Positions 26,878 to 38,126 of a DNA stretch of 64,000 nucleotides are shown here, piece by piece (the first letter of the stretch is position 1; the number at the start of each line of letters is the position of its first letter). A program made the position numbers and the translations under genes. The notes below the pieces were generated by a model that was not told where the DNA came from, did no database searches, and saw only the letters and a program-made list of their open reading frames with translations. This DNA is from Fimbriimonadales bacterium (GTDB taxonomy: Bacteria; Armatimonadota; Fimbriimonadia; Fimbriimonadales; ATM1): assembly GCA_035559795.1 (NCBI GenBank), contig DATMAR010000003.1, positions 496,001 through 560,000 on the forward strand. The letters run 5' to 3'.

Positions 26878-28611
26878 ATGCATAGTCACGCGAATAAATT
26901 GGAACAGGTAGAAGACATACAAACGCTACAAAATGAAATTCGAGAACTTCGTCGGAAGTTAGCCGAAGCGGAGGCTCGCATAAAGGAACTCCAGGCGAAA
27001 CTGGAGGCAAAACCCTCTGCTGCGCCAATCGCTCGAGAAGTCACCGAAGAGATCGCACCGCTCACAGAATTAGACACCACCCTTCGTCGCCTCGTTCAAA
27101 GAATCGCTATGATTCTACAGGCGGAAAAGGTCCTTATGATGTTTTTCGACCGCGAGAGTGGTGAACTCGTCGCTATTCCTCCCGCTTATGGAATAGATGA
27201 AAGCCTCCTTTCCATGGTGAGGATGCGTGCCACGCAGGGAATTTCAGGGCAAGTCTTTAGAGAGGGTCACCCTGCAATCTTCCACGATGCCGTCTCGGAT
27301 CCCAGAACCCAAGGCGACCCATTTTCGATTCTCCATGTGCAGAACGGGCTCACTGTGCCTTTGGTTATCGAAAAACGAGACGAGGAAAACAGAGTCATTG
27401 ACCGGCAAACGATAGGAATCCTTCACGTGTTCAACAAACGACACGGTGAGGATTTCAACGACGAAGATGTGCGGCTCCTCGAACGCATGGCGAAGAACGC
27501 CGCTTCGGTGATTTCTAATTTGAAACTCTATCAAGAAATCATCGAGGAAAAGGAAGAACTTCTCCAAACCATCGAAAGCCTGAACGCTGGTTTAGTTCTA
27601 ACTACAGCGAACGGAACCATTGCACAAATGAACGCAAGCGCTCGAAACATTTTCGGCGTGAACTCGGAAGCAATCGGAAAAAGTTATAAAGACATCGTTC
27701 ATGAACCGCGCGTATGTGCCCAAATTCAATCTTCTTTGGAAGGACGCGAGACCGAACAATTGGAAATCACGATTCATCGTGACGGTCGAAGTGAGAGAAC
27801 ATATCAAGTGCAATCCGCTCTCGTAAAAAACGAAGACGGAAAAACCATCGGCGTCGTGACGGTCTTCAACGATGTAACAGAACTTAAAAATATCGAGAGG
27901 ATGAAGAGCGCTTTCGTCGCAACGGTTTCTCATGAATTGAGAACTCCTCTTACGGCGATAAAAGGATTTATAAGCACTCTGATCGCCGATGACCATTTCC
28001 CCGAACAAGAACGAAAAGAGTTCTATACGATTATTGACCACGAATGCGATAGGCTTACACGGCTTATCAACGACCTTCTGAACATCGCACGCATCGAAGC
28101 AGGAGAAAGCCTAAAACCGCATTACCAAAAAGTAGACATCGTACAACTTGCGAAAAAGGTTCTTCTCATTCAAAAACAAAGCACGAATCGCCATGAACTC
28201 CTTCTCGATGCAGAAGAAGATATTCCAGAAATTATCGGCGACCAAGATAAATTAGACCAAATTCTGACGAATTTAGTCAGCAATGCTATCAAGTACTCAC
28301 CCAATGGCGGAAAAGTTACCGTCTCTATTAAGAAAGAAGAGCCGAATATCCACATCATCGTCTCCGATGAAGGTATCGGAATACCAAAAGAACATCTCCC
28401 GAAAATCTTCGACCGCTTCCATCGAGTTCATACGGAAGACAATCGCAGAATATACGGCACGGGACTCGGTCTTTATTTGGTGAAGCACCTCGTCGAACAA
28501 ATCCATCTCGGCAAAGTGTGGGCGGAATCCGAAGTAGGAAAAGGCTCGAAATTCCACGTGCTCATTCCTATCGAACTCGACGTAGAAAAAGCAGAACAAA
28601 TGAATCAATAG
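26878..28611 (+). CDS. Sensor histidine kinase (GAF-PAS-HisKA-HATPase)
   Basis: A 577-residue soluble kinase with no membrane segment. In order: a coiled coil (residues 8-45), a GAF domain (about 60-215, with ILHVQNGLTVPLVI), a PAS domain (about 230-340), HisKA with the phospho-acceptor H352 in TVSHELRTPLTAIKG, and HATPase with the N box (NLVSNAIKYSPNGG), G1 (DEGIGIP) and G2 (GTGLGLYLV). The layout resembles cytosolic ResE/PhoR-type kinases. No response-regulator gene is adjacent, so the partner is elsewhere. The signal is probably a small ligand or a protein bound by GAF/PAS. Confidence 0.93.
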   Translation: MHSHANKLEQVEDIQTLQNEIRELRRKLAEAEARIKELQAKLEAKPSAAPIAREVTEEIAPLTELDTTLRRLVQRIAMILQAEKVLMMFFDRESGELVAIPPAYGIDESLLSMVRMRATQGISGQVFREGHPAIFHDAVSDPRTQGDPFSILHVQNGLTVPLVIEKRDEENRVIDRQTIGILHVFNKRHGEDFNDEDVRLLERMAKNAASVISNLKLYQEIIEEKEELLQTIESLNAGLVLTTANGTIAQMNASARNIFGVNSEAIGKSYKDIVHEPRVCAQIQSSLEGRETEQLEITIHRDGRSERTYQVQSALVKNEDGKTIGVVTVFNDVTELKNIERMKSAFVATVSHELRTPLTAIKGFISTLIADDHFPEQERKEFYTIIDHECDRLTRLINDLLNIARIEAGESLKPHYQKVDIVQLAKKVLLIQKQSTNRHELLLDAEEDIPEIIGDQDKLDQILTNLVSNAIKYSPNGGKVTVSIKKEEPNIHIIVSDEGIGIPKEHLPKIFDRFHRVHTEDNRRIYGTGLGLYLVKHLVEQIHLGKVWAESEVGKGSKFHVLIPIELDVEKAEQMNQ

Positions 28612-28638
28612 ATTCGCTTCGGGTAACGTTCACACGAA

Positions 28639-29919
28639 GTGCTCGACCGTCATCTTATACGTTCCCAGCCAGAACGCGTTCGCGAGGGGGCAAAGCGAAA
28701 AGGTATCGAAATCCCTCTCGATGAATTCCTTGCTGTGGACGCTGAATGGCGAAATGTTCGCACGAAACTCAATGAACTCGAGGCGCAACAAAACAAAATC
28801 TCAAAATCTATAGGCGCACTGATTGCGCAAGGAAAGCGAGAAGAGGCAGAGGCCGCAAAACGACAAGCGGCACAACTCAAAGAGGAAATTGCAACCCTTT
28901 CCGCAAAAGAAAAAGAACTCGAAGAACGCCTTTCGAGACTCGAACTCGAATTTCCGAATTTGCCTCATGAAAGCGTGCCCCCTGGCGAAAGCGCCGAAGA
29001 CAATATAGAAGTATTCTCATGGGGCGAGAAAAAATCTTTTTCATTCCCCCCCCGCATACACTGGGATCTCGGCGAAGAACTCGGACTGATCGATTTCGCG
29101 CGTGGTTCGAAAATATCCGGAAGCGGGTTTATCGTTTATAAGGGTCTCGGCGCAAAGCTACAGCGCGCCTTAATAAACTTCATGCTCGATTTACACACGC
29201 AAAATCATAAATACACCGAAGTGTATACGCCTTTCCTCGTAACCCGAGAAACAATGACGGGAACAGGGCAACTCCCCAAATTCGAAGAGGACCTTTACCT
29301 AATCGAACGGGACGACCTATTCCTAATTCCTACTGCAGAAGTTCCCGTAACTAATCTTCATCGCGATGAAATTTTAGAGCCAGAGATGCTTCCCATTTAT
29401 TACGTCGCTTACTCTGCATGCTTTCGCAGAGAAGCAGGAGCCGCAGGAAAAGAAACAAGAGGACTTTTGCGCGTGCACGAATTCGATAAGGTAGAACTCG
29501 TGAAATTCTGCAAGCCAGAGACGAGTTACGACGAATTGGAAACTCTGCGTAAAGATGCGGAAGCAGTTTTGCAAGCACTCGGCCTGCATTATCGCGTCAT
29601 GTTGCTCTGCGCGGGCGAACTCAGTTTCGCTAATGCGAAATGTTATGACCTCGAAGTTTGGTCCCCGGGTTTACAAAGTTATTTGGAAGTAAGTAGTGCA
29701 AGCAACTTCGAATCTTTTCAAGCACGCCGCGCAAATATCCGTTATCGCCCTTCGAAAGGAGCGAAACCCGAATTCGTGCATACCTTGAATGCGAGCGGTG
29801 TAGCATTGCCGAGACTCACCGCAGCGCTATTAGAAACTTATCAAAACGAAGACAATTCTATAACCGTTCCGCAGGCATTGCGTCCGTACTTAGGCGTCGA
29901 AAAGATTACTTGCTCCTAA
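28639..29919 (+). CDS. serS: Seryl-tRNA synthetase
   Basis: A 426-residue class II synthetase that charges tRNA-Ser. An N-terminal antiparallel coiled coil (about residues 30-105) grips the long variable arm of tRNA-Ser. Motif 2 ([25 protein letters not shown]) and motif 3 ([21 protein letters not shown]) are intact, as is the TAEVP serine-recognition region. The start is GTG 28639, 27 bases after the kinase stop; no T-box-like leader fits there. P-P-R at 29046 is a C8 tract. Confidence 0.97.
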   Translation: MLDRHLIRSQPERVREGAKRKGIEIPLDEFLAVDAEWRNVRTKLNELEAQQNKISKSIGALIAQGKREEAEAAKRQAAQLKEEIATLSAKEKELEERLSRLELEFPNLPHESVPPGESAEDNIEVFSWGEKKSFSFPPRIHWDLGEELGLIDFARGSKISGSGFIVYKGLGAKLQRALINFMLDLHTQNHKYTEVYTPFLVTRETMTGTGQLPKFEEDLYLIERDDLFLIPTAEVPVTNLHRDEILEPEMLPIYYVAYSACFRREAGAAGKETRGLLRVHEFDKVELVKFCKPETSYDELETLRKDAEAVLQALGLHYRVMLLCAGELSFANAKCYDLEVWSPGLQSYLEVSSASNFESFQARRANIRYRPSKGAKPEFVHTLNASGVALPRLTAALLETYQNEDNSITVPQALRPYLGVEKITCS

Positions 29920-30007
29920 AGAAAACGCAACAGCATTGACCCCTTGCTAAAAATGTTCGACTACAAATGAAATGTAAATGCACGTCTAATGGTATGCTTT
30001 TTTGGCT

Positions 30008-30496
30008 ATGAACGCCGCGCAACAACATCTGTTGCTGAACCATTTGCCTGTTATCGGCTCGCTGTTTTGCTTACTGTTGCTTGCTTACGGGCTGGCTCGG
30101 CGGAGCGAGGACATACAAAAAGTGACGCTCGGCATATTGGTGCTGATTGGTCTGCTCGCTATTCCAACTTACCTTACAGGCGAGCCAGCGGAAGAGGTCA
30201 TAGAGCATTTGCCCGGTTTTTCGAATGCCCATGTGGAAGCACACGAATCAATGGCGAAAATCACTCTGTTCGCTTCACTGGCACTGGGCGTATTCTCTTT
30301 AGGCGTGCTCATCTTCTCGCGAGGTCGTAAAGTTCCTACAGTACTTGCGTTCGTAGTGTTGTTAGGAAATTTGACGACCTTCGCGGTAACGGCATACACT
30401 GCACACTTAGGCGGGCAAATTCGTCACACCGAGATACGCGCAATACCACAGCCTCCGCCTATCGAGGAAGAGACGGGTGAACACTTGGAGTTGTAA
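30008..30496 (+). CDS. Small four-helix membrane protein
   Basis: A 162-residue protein with four hydrophobic segments and conserved-looking polar spots: H-L-P-V-I-G-S-L-F in helix 1, G-E-P-A-E-E-V-I-E-H and H-V-E-A-H-E between helices 2 and 3, and A-H-L-G-G-Q-I-R-H-T-E near the end. The repeated His/Glu pairs recall DUF2231-type and cytochrome-linked membrane proteins, but no heme motif is certain. ATG 30008 is taken over the in-frame TTG two codons earlier. Function unknown. Confidence 0.65.
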   Translation: MNAAQQHLLLNHLPVIGSLFCLLLLAYGLARRSEDIQKVTLGILVLIGLLAIPTYLTGEPAEEVIEHLPGFSNAHVEAHESMAKITLFASLALGVFSLGVLIFSRGRKVPTVLAFVVLLGNLTTFAVTAYTAHLGGQIRHTEIRAIPQPPPIEEETGEHLEL

Positions 30497-30540
30497 TGGA
30501 TGTGCTGAAAGATATACACGAACCATTTAGACATCCATTG
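30496..30540 (+). terminator. Possible hairpin downstream of membrane protein
   Basis: AATGGATGT (from the stop codon) and ACATCCATT form a perfect nine-base stem around a ~26-nt loop, followed ten bases later by a T6 run. The long loop makes this a weak terminator candidate. Confidence 0.35.
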
Positions 30541-30564
30541 TAATGATTTTTTCCTCGTTTTCCT

Positions 30565-30589
30565 CGTTCTCAAACTCTGTTTGGGAACG
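30565..30589. repeat. REP-like palindrome, copy 2
   Basis: The exact 25-bp reverse complement of the copy at 1401-1425, again between convergent genes (membrane protein and thioesterase). It is followed by a tail CCGTCTCGATATG similar to that of copy 3. Confidence 0.75.
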
Positions 30590-30646
30590 CCGTCTCGATA
30601 TGTAAACGCAAACTAACGATAAATTTTGTATATCGATAAAAATCTT

Positions 30647-31192
30647 TCAATTGCGAATTTTTTCGTCTAATTCTTCATCGCTGAGACTGTGAATTTGTTG
30701 AATGAGATTCTCCAATTCTAAACGCTGTATTTCCCGCAATTCTCTTCGGAGTTTTCCTTCTAAATATCGCACCTTGTCTTCGCGAGTTTCCACTTTCAAG
30801 CGAGGAACAGGTGTGGGTTTTCCCCTTTCGTCAATAGCCACCAATGTCGCACTGCACGTGTTCGTGTGCCTTATGATTCCGGTCTGTACATTCTCCGCAT
30901 AAACTTGAATCCATACTTGGATGCTCGTCCTTCCCACGTAAGCGACGCTTCCTATCATGTGCACTAATTCGCCCACCTCGATGGGCGAATGAAAGTCCAC
31001 TCTATCGAAAGAGGCTGTGACGCATACTTTTCCAGCAAAACGGCTTGCCGTCACGTACGCGCATTTATCGAGAAGGGCGAGAATCGTTCCTCCGAAGACG
31101 TTCCCTAAAAAATTCGCATGCTCTGGAGTCATCAACTCCGACATACGAACTTCTGTTTCACGAACCGTTTTGGCAGTCTTTTCTTCTTTCAT
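30647..31192 (-). CDS. Acyl-CoA thioesterase, hotdog fold
   Basis: A 181-residue hotdog-fold protein resembling YciA/BFIT-type thioesterases that release CoA from acyl-CoA. Landmarks are the ANFLGNVFGGTILALLDKCAY substrate/catalytic segment, VDFHSPIEVGELVHM and VGRTSIQVWIQVYAEN. A longer frame exists, but ATG 31192 has a GGAGGGA site and gives the expected N-terminus; the longer version would run through the palindromic repeat at 31238-31262. The C-terminal ~45 residues are a charged helical tail. It lies downstream of tpiA on the same strand. Confidence 0.82.
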   Translation of the reverse strand: MKEEKTAKTVRETEVRMSELMTPEHANFLGNVFGGTILALLDKCAYVTASRFAGKVCVTASFDRVDFHSPIEVGELVHMIGSVAYVGRTSIQVWIQVYAENVQTGIIRHTNTCSATLVAIDERGKPTPVPRLKVETREDKVRYLEGKLRRELREIQRLELENLIQQIHSLSDEELDEKIRN

Positions 31193-31237
31193 CCTGTCCC
31201 TCCGAACTATCTTTTTTTCATGCTCAAAGTTATTTCT

Positions 31238-31262
31238 CGTTCCCAAACAAAGTTTGGGAACG
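31238..31262. repeat. REP-like palindrome, copy 3 (perfect)
   Basis: CGTTCCCAAAC and GTTTGGGAACG arms around AAA form a fully symmetric 25-bp palindrome in the gap between tpiA and the thioesterase gene. The tail CCATTTCGATATATG matches the tail of copy 2. Confidence 0.75.
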
Positions 31263-31369
31263 CCATTTCGATATATGAACGTGAGTCTAAAACCCGCTCG
31301 TACTAAAGATGATTTTATCTCTTTTGACAAAAGTCTCTCTCGGTTTGAAGCGCATTCTCTCCTGACCTT

Positions 31370-33525
<2,156 letters not shown>

Positions 33526-33629
33526 TAAGGAGACAACTAACCCCGAAAGGCTCAGAGATAACTTATGGTATGTTGAAAACTCCCTAACAAACCACTCTAA
33601 CGACCAAGGAAGGTCAAAAAAAGAACACG

Positions 33630-35051
33630 ATGTTCCGAAGAACGAAAATCATCTGCACCTTAGGACCCGCCGTAGACTCTTACGAAAAAATTCTCGACTT
33701 GGTGAGGGCGGGAATGAACGTCGCAAGAGTCAACTGCAGTCACAGCACCAGCGAACAAAGAAAACGTTGGGTTGAATGGACGCGCAAAGCCTCGGAAGAG
33801 GAAAACACCTATGTAGGGATACTTTTCGATTTATCTGGACCGAAATTTCGTCTGGGTGAAATTCCCGGAAATGGACTCGAAGTGTCTCGAGGACAAGAGA
33901 TAGAAATCGGTACGTCTCCAGGTCAACTTCCGATTTTGGAAAAGAAAGTTTTGGAGAGACTTCGCAAAGGCTCGCAAATACTGATTGGCGATGGAGAAGT
34001 CTCTTTCCGAGTGAAAACGATTCGGAATGATAAAATTATTTTATCATGCCAAACGGGGGGGCTCGTTCGTTCTCGACAGGGTATCACCCTCGTAGGTCAG
34101 AGTTTCGACGTTCCAGCACTGACAGACCAAGACAAGCGCGACCTTAAAGAGGGACTCGAACTCGGAGTGGATTTCGTTGCACAGAGTTATGTCCGCAGTG
34201 AAAAAGACGTTTTGGAACTTGCAGAACTGATACGCGCTCACGATTCACCCGTTCAAATCGTTTCGAAAATCGAAACGAAACAAGCCGTGGATTCCATCGA
34301 GAAAATTCTTTCGGTTTCGGATTGCGTTATGGTCGCTCGTGGGGATTTGGGATTGCAAATGTCCATCGAAGATGTTCCTATCGTTCAAAAGAAGATTATC
34401 GCGCTTGCGAGAAACTTGGGAAAACCCGTTATCACCGCCACACAAATGCTCGAAAGCATGATCGAATTCCCTCGCCCGACGCGCGCAGAAGCAACCGACG
34501 TGGCGAATGCGATTTTAGACGGCACCGATGCGACGATGCTCAGTGCAGAAACCGCGGTGGGGAAATATCCTATCGAAGCTACCCGTCAAATGCACCGATT
34601 AGCCATAAAAACCGAAAAAAGCGCTACGTTTCAAAAAGCAACCGAGTCGCAACGATTCACGAGAAATATAACTGCAACGGAGTCCGTTGCCAAAGCGGCA
34701 TGCGAGATGGCGCAAGCCCTCGATGTGAAAGCGATCCTGAGTTTTTCCATTACGGGATTTACGGCAAGAATGGTGTCTAAATGTCGCCCTCGAGTCCCGA
34801 TTCTTTGCGCGACGTACCGCGTTCGAACAGCAAGACAAGTCTCTTTGCTTTGGGGAGTCCGTCCTTTAATTACGGAAGAGTTTTACAGCACCGAAGAGAT
34901 GATTTCGCACGGTTTTGCTGCTTCTATTCGAGAAAAAATTCTTTCCCCTCACGACACCGTCATAATTACTGCGGGGATTCCCGTCGGCAAACCTGGTGCA
35001 ACGAACATGGTAACGCTCATGAAAGTTTTCGTTCCGGAGGATAAAAGATGA
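33630..35051 (+). CDS. pyk: Pyruvate kinase
   Basis: A 473-residue pyruvate kinase. Seen in order: RRTKIICTLGPAVDSYEKI, NVARVNCSHS, the B domain, SKIETKQAV with the catalytic lysine, VMVARGDLGLQM, ITATQMLESMIEFPRPTRAEATDVANAILDGTDATMLSAETAVGKYP, and a C-terminal regulatory-type domain. An AAGGAAGG site lies upstream of ATG 33630. Its stop overlaps the start of the small FtsB-like gene (ATGA), so they are translationally linked. Confidence 0.96.
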   Translation: MFRRTKIICTLGPAVDSYEKILDLVRAGMNVARVNCSHSTSEQRKRWVEWTRKASEEENTYVGILFDLSGPKFRLGEIPGNGLEVSRGQEIEIGTSPGQLPILEKKVLERLRKGSQILIGDGEVSFRVKTIRNDKIILSCQTGGLVRSRQGITLVGQSFDVPALTDQDKRDLKEGLELGVDFVAQSYVRSEKDVLELAELIRAHDSPVQIVSKIETKQAVDSIEKILSVSDCVMVARGDLGLQMSIEDVPIVQKKIIALARNLGKPVITATQMLESMIEFPRPTRAEATDVANAILDGTDATMLSAETAVGKYPIEATRQMHRLAIKTEKSATFQKATESQRFTRNITATESVAKAACEMAQALDVKAILSFSITGFTARMVSKCRPRVPILCATYRVRTARQVSLLWGVRPLITEEFYSTEEMISHGFAASIREKILSPHDTVIITAGIPVGKPGATNMVTLMKVFVPEDKR

Positions 35052-35344
35052 AACGGTTTTGGTTATGGTTTTTTGCAATTCTCGTCATGTTCGGAATCGC
35101 TTTGTATTGGAATCGTAACGATATTATGCTCTTTTGGGAGCAATGGCAATGGAAAGAAAAAAACGAAGCACGCGCGCTCGCTGCAGAAAAAGAACGAGCC
35201 GAACTCCTCGAGCAGAAATCGAAAATCGAAGACATCTCCGGGAAAGAAGAACTCGCAAGGATAAAAGGCTACGAAAAATCGAACGAAAAACCGCTCATGA
35301 TTTCGCCCAAATCCGGAAACTCGAAGTCGAAGAAAAATAAATGA
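35048..35344 (+). CDS. Small bitopic coiled-coil protein (DivIC/FtsB-like)
   Basis: A 98-residue protein with one N-terminal membrane helix (FWLWFFAILVMFGIALYW) followed by a charged, Leu/Ala heptad region and a G-K-E-E-L-A-R-I-K-G-Y segment that recalls the R-E-E-L-G-x-V-K-P motif of FtsB/DivIC cell-division proteins. In several gamma-proteobacteria ftsB follows eno; here it follows eno-pyk, which supports the idea. The C-terminus is Lys/Ser-rich. Similarity is weak, so the family name is tentative. Confidence 0.5.
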   Translation: MKRFWLWFFAILVMFGIALYWNRNDIMLFWEQWQWKEKNEARALAAEKERAELLEQKSKIEDISGKEELARIKGYEKSNEKPLMISPKSGNSKSKKNK

Positions 35345-35416
35345 AGATTTCGTGATTTCAAACTTTTCGCGGCAAGATAAACCTGAAGGAAGGATTTTTA
35401 GACAAGCATTTACCGT

Positions 35417-35422
35417 TATAAT
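35417..35422 (+). promoter_or_regulatory. Candidate -10 box of leaderless DUF72 gene
   Basis: A perfect TATAAT eight bases before the ATG at 35431 and no Shine-Dalgarno between. Transcription from this box would begin at about the start codon. Confidence 0.4.
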
Positions 35423-35430
35423 CTATACAG

Positions 35431-36267
35431 ATGCCCGACTCTAACAACATTCGAATCGGCACCTCCGGTTTTAGTTACGACGACTGGATTGGGGTCTTCT
35501 ATCCACCTAATCTCCCTAAAGGAAAATGGTTGGAGTATTATTCCGCTCGATTCGATTGTTTGGAAATCAACTCGACATATTACGAATGGCTTTCCGCGAA
35601 AGTTATGGAGAATTTCGTAAAGCGAGTTCCTGTTTCGTTTCGTTTTTCCGTAAAACTCCATCACAGCCTCACACACGAAAGAACCGAACTGCAAAAAGGC
35701 GTTCTTGCAACCATAGAACAAAACAAACCTTTGACGCAATCCGGAATGCTTGCTACGCAGCTCGCGCAATTCCCCCCCTCTTTCCAAAACACCAAGACAT
35801 CTTGGGAATGGTTGAAGCGCCTATCTGAAACAATCGAACCTCTAACAGTGGAGTTTCGACATGCGAGCTGGCAAACTCCGGAGACGGTCGAGAATCTACG
35901 TGAAATGCGAGTTTCGCTTTGTTGTGTAGATCAGCCGAAACTTCCCGGTTTGCTCAAATGGCAGCCCGTCGTAACTATAAGCCCAGCATACATACGCTTC
36001 CATGGTCGCAATGCCGACAAATGGCATATACACGAGCATGCATGGCAAAGATATGACTACTTATATAGTGAAGAGGAACTTTCGGAACGTGCTCCCGATG
36101 TGTTAGAAATGTCACGACAAGCCAACGAGACTTTGATTTTATTCAACAACCACTACGCGGCTCAAGCGATCGCCAATGCCAAACAATTCGGGAAAATTTT
36201 AGGTCTCATTAAAGAAGAACACATAAACAATCCGCGCGAAAAAGAAGAACAGAAAAGTTTATTTTAG
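35431..36267 (+). CDS. DUF72 domain protein (YecE-like)
   Basis: A 278-residue TIM-barrel-like protein of the DUF72 family: R-I-G-T-S-G-F-S-Y-D-D-W at the start, E-I-N-S-T-Y-Y, V-K-L-H-H-S-L-T-H near residue 75, V-E-F-R-H-A-S-W, Y-I-R-F-H-G-R-N and L-F-N-N-H-Y-A-A-Q-A-I-A-N-A near the end. These are the family's hallmark motifs. It resembles sugar-isomerase/endonuclease IV folds, but its function is not known. No operon partner is evident. Confidence 0.85.
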   Translation: MPDSNNIRIGTSGFSYDDWIGVFYPPNLPKGKWLEYYSARFDCLEINSTYYEWLSAKVMENFVKRVPVSFRFSVKLHHSLTHERTELQKGVLATIEQNKPLTQSGMLATQLAQFPPSFQNTKTSWEWLKRLSETIEPLTVEFRHASWQTPETVENLREMRVSLCCVDQPKLPGLLKWQPVVTISPAYIRFHGRNADKWHIHEHAWQRYDYLYSEEELSERAPDVLEMSRQANETLILFNNHYAAQAIANAKQFGKILGLIKEEHINNPREKEEQKSLF

Positions 36268-36288
36268 ATGCCATATCGCGAAAAAATG

Positions 36289-36307
36289 CCTCTTGCGAAG
36301 CAGGAGG
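36289..36307. repeat. GAA-triloop hairpin, copy 1
   Basis: CCTCTTGC-GAA-GCAGGAGG is an eight-base stem (one G-U) with a GAA loop. The TTGCGAAGCAGG core recurs at 46202-46226. It lies just beyond the etf terminator, in a gap with no gene. Confidence 0.5.
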
Positions 36308-36334
36308 AATTTTCACCAGCATGATGAGAAAAAG

Positions 36335-36358
36335 CCTCAACAGCAGGAGCTGTTGAGG
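36335..36358 (-). terminator. Rho-independent terminator of the etf operon
   Basis: CCTCAACAGC and GCTGTTGAGG form a perfect ten-base stem with a four-base loop. On the minus strand it is followed directly by CTTTTTCTC, so it should end the transcript from fadN-like, etfB and etfA, about 100 bases after the etfA stop. Confidence 0.75.
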
Positions 36359-36455
36359 TATAAAAAATCCTTGCTCCCTAACTCTGTTTTGTAATTCTCA
36401 TTCACCTTCGTTAGTTTAACCCTCGTTTACGTATATAAGTTACTTCTCAGTTTCT

Positions 36456-37364
36456 CTAAGTTTTGCCTTTGAAGTCTTTCAATTTCTCGATCATCTTGGG
36501 AACGGCGACATATAAGTCTTCCACCAATCCGTAATCCGCAACCTGAAAAATCGGTGCATCCGGGTCTATGTTAATCGCCACGATAACTTTGCTGTCTTTC
36601 ATCCCCGCTAAATGCTGGGTGCTTCCGCTGATTCCAACCGCAATATAAAGTTCCGGGGCGACGATTTTTCCCGTTTGACCTACTTGCAGTTCGTTCGGAG
36701 CGATACCGCTGTCCACTGCTGCGCGCGTCGCTCCAGCAGCCCCCCCGAGAGCATCTGCCAAGCCGCCGATGAGCAATTCGAAAGTCGCAGCATCTTTCAA
36801 AGGGCGCCCCCCCGAAACGACGACGCGTGCCTGCGTCAAATCAGGGCGCCCCGATTTTGGCGCACTCTTAGAAATCCGTTTCGTCACACCTTCGCAATTC
36901 AAAGAAATGCGCTCTTTCCGAACACTCTCCGTTCGCTCGGGATTTCGGAATGCCGTGGAACGCACGCTCACTACAAATTCATCGGAATCCACGTGCACCC
37001 TCGCTAAAATATTTCCTGCAAACATCGGGCGAGTGAATTCACGACTTTCATGAATCTCCATCACGTCGCTCACCATCGGACGGACTAATGCGCCGCTTAA
37101 ACGCGGTAGAAAGTCCTTTCCGAACATAGTCGAGAGACCTGCGATTACGGGATACTTCCTCGCTAATTCCGTCAATCCGCGAACGAGGACCTCGGAGGGG
37201 GGAACATCCTCGAGTTCTGCACAGAAGCACGTTTCTTCTTGGTAGCCTTCTTTCGGCTCGCCCATCAACAAAAGCAAATCGAAAGGTTGACCGTAGCGTT
37301 GCGCAAACGCAGCCAGAGGGGCCGCTTCGCTTGGATTTTCTGCGATAAGCAATAGTTTCGCCAT
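36456..37364 (-). CDS. etfA: Electron transfer flavoprotein alpha subunit
   Basis: A 302-residue ETF alpha subunit. The C-terminal FAD domain is clear: V-V-S-G-G-R-P-L-K-D, A-A-G-A-T-R-A-A-V-D-S-G, Q-V-G-Q-T-G-K-I-V-A-P-E-L-Y-I-A-V-G-I-S-G-S-T-Q-H-L-A-G-M and A-I-N-I-D-P-D-A-P-I-F. With etfB it accepts electrons from acyl-CoA dehydrogenases and passes them toward the quinone pool. No electron-bifurcation feature could be judged. It is eight bases from etfB, in one operon with the beta-oxidation enzyme. S-G-G-R and L-G-G-A use C7/G7 tracts. Confidence 0.94.
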   Translation of the reverse strand: MAKLLLIAENPSEAAPLAAFAQRYGQPFDLLLLMGEPKEGYQEETCFCAELEDVPPSEVLVRGLTELARKYPVIAGLSTMFGKDFLPRLSGALVRPMVSDVMEIHESREFTRPMFAGNILARVHVDSDEFVVSVRSTAFRNPERTESVRKERISLNCEGVTKRISKSAPKSGRPDLTQARVVVSGGRPLKDAATFELLIGGLADALGGAAGATRAAVDSGIAPNELQVGQTGKIVAPELYIAVGISGSTQHLAGMKDSKVIVAINIDPDAPIFQVADYGLVEDLYVAVPKMIEKLKDFKGKT

Positions 37365-37372
37365 TTCGAAAT

Positions 37373-38119
37373 CTAAATCACTCCTGCTTCTTCGCGTAAA
37401 AGCCTGAGGAGTTCGTCTACGTTCTCCACTTTACGACCCGCCTTACGGGGGGGTGCTTCACGCATTTCTATAACTCTTACGCTACATCTCATTTCTACTC
37501 CGAGTTCTGAAAGCGGAATTTTTTCTATCGGCTTGGAACGCGCTTTAATAATTCCAGGCAGCGGCACGTAACGAGGCTCGTTCAACCGCAAATCGGCAGT
37601 AATCACCGCCGGCAAAGGAAATTCGAGAACTTCTTGTCCGGTATCCGTCTCGCGTGTTGCTTTCGCTGTTCCGTTTTCTAAAACGACCTCGCTCGCAAAT
37701 GTCGCCTGCGGATAATCGAGCATCGCCGCCAACATCTGCCCCACCTGATTGCTGTCGTCATCGATTGCCTGTTTTCCCATAAGAACCAAATCCGGTTTCT
37801 CTCGTTGTACAACTTGAAACAGTGTCCTGGCGATGTCAAAAGAATCGTATTTCGCCTCCGTTTCGATTAAAATCCCCCTGTCCGCCCCCATCGCCAATGC
37901 CTTTCGTAACTGTTCTTCGCAAATCGAAGCACCGATAGAAACCGCGATGATTTCGCAACCTCTTTTTTCTTTTATTCGAACCGCTTCCTCCATCGCGATT
38001 TCGTCGAAAGGATTGATGTCGAATTTCAAACCCGTTTCTTCGATTCCCGAGCCATCGGCTTTCAATCGCACTTTCGCAAAAGCGTCGGGAACGCGTTTGA
38101 TAGGCACGAGAATCTTCAT
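37373..38119 (-). CDS. etfB: Electron transfer flavoprotein beta subunit
   Basis: A 248-residue ETF beta subunit: M-K-I-L-V-P-I-K-R-V-P-D at the start, N-P-F-D-E-I-A-M-E-E-A-V-R, V-L-M-G-K-Q-A-I-D-D-D-S-N-Q-V-G-Q-M-L-A and L-P-A-V-I-T-A-D-L-R-L-N-E-P-R-Y. It forms the heterodimer with EtfA, carries AMP and shapes the FAD site. It starts eight bases after the stop of the hydroxyacyl-CoA dehydrogenase/hydratase gene. Confidence 0.94.
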   Translation of the reverse strand: MKILVPIKRVPDAFAKVRLKADGSGIEETGLKFDINPFDEIAMEEAVRIKEKRGCEIIAVSIGASICEEQLRKALAMGADRGILIETEAKYDSFDIARTLFQVVQREKPDLVLMGKQAIDDDSNQVGQMLAAMLDYPQATFASEVVLENGTAKATRETDTGQEVLEFPLPAVITADLRLNEPRYVPLPGIIKARSKPIEKIPLSELGVEMRCSVRVIEMREAPPRKAGRKVENVDELLRLLREEAGVI

Positions 38120-38126
38120 CTTGCTG

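Noticed and set aside
31193-31330. N-terminal extension of the thioesterase
   Set aside because: It would translate the palindromic repeat; a GGAGGGA site supports ATG 31192.
36359-36455. Fourth copy of the CGTTCCCAAAC palindrome (CTAACTCTGTTTTG)
   Set aside because: Only one arm is recognisable and the inverted partner is missing.
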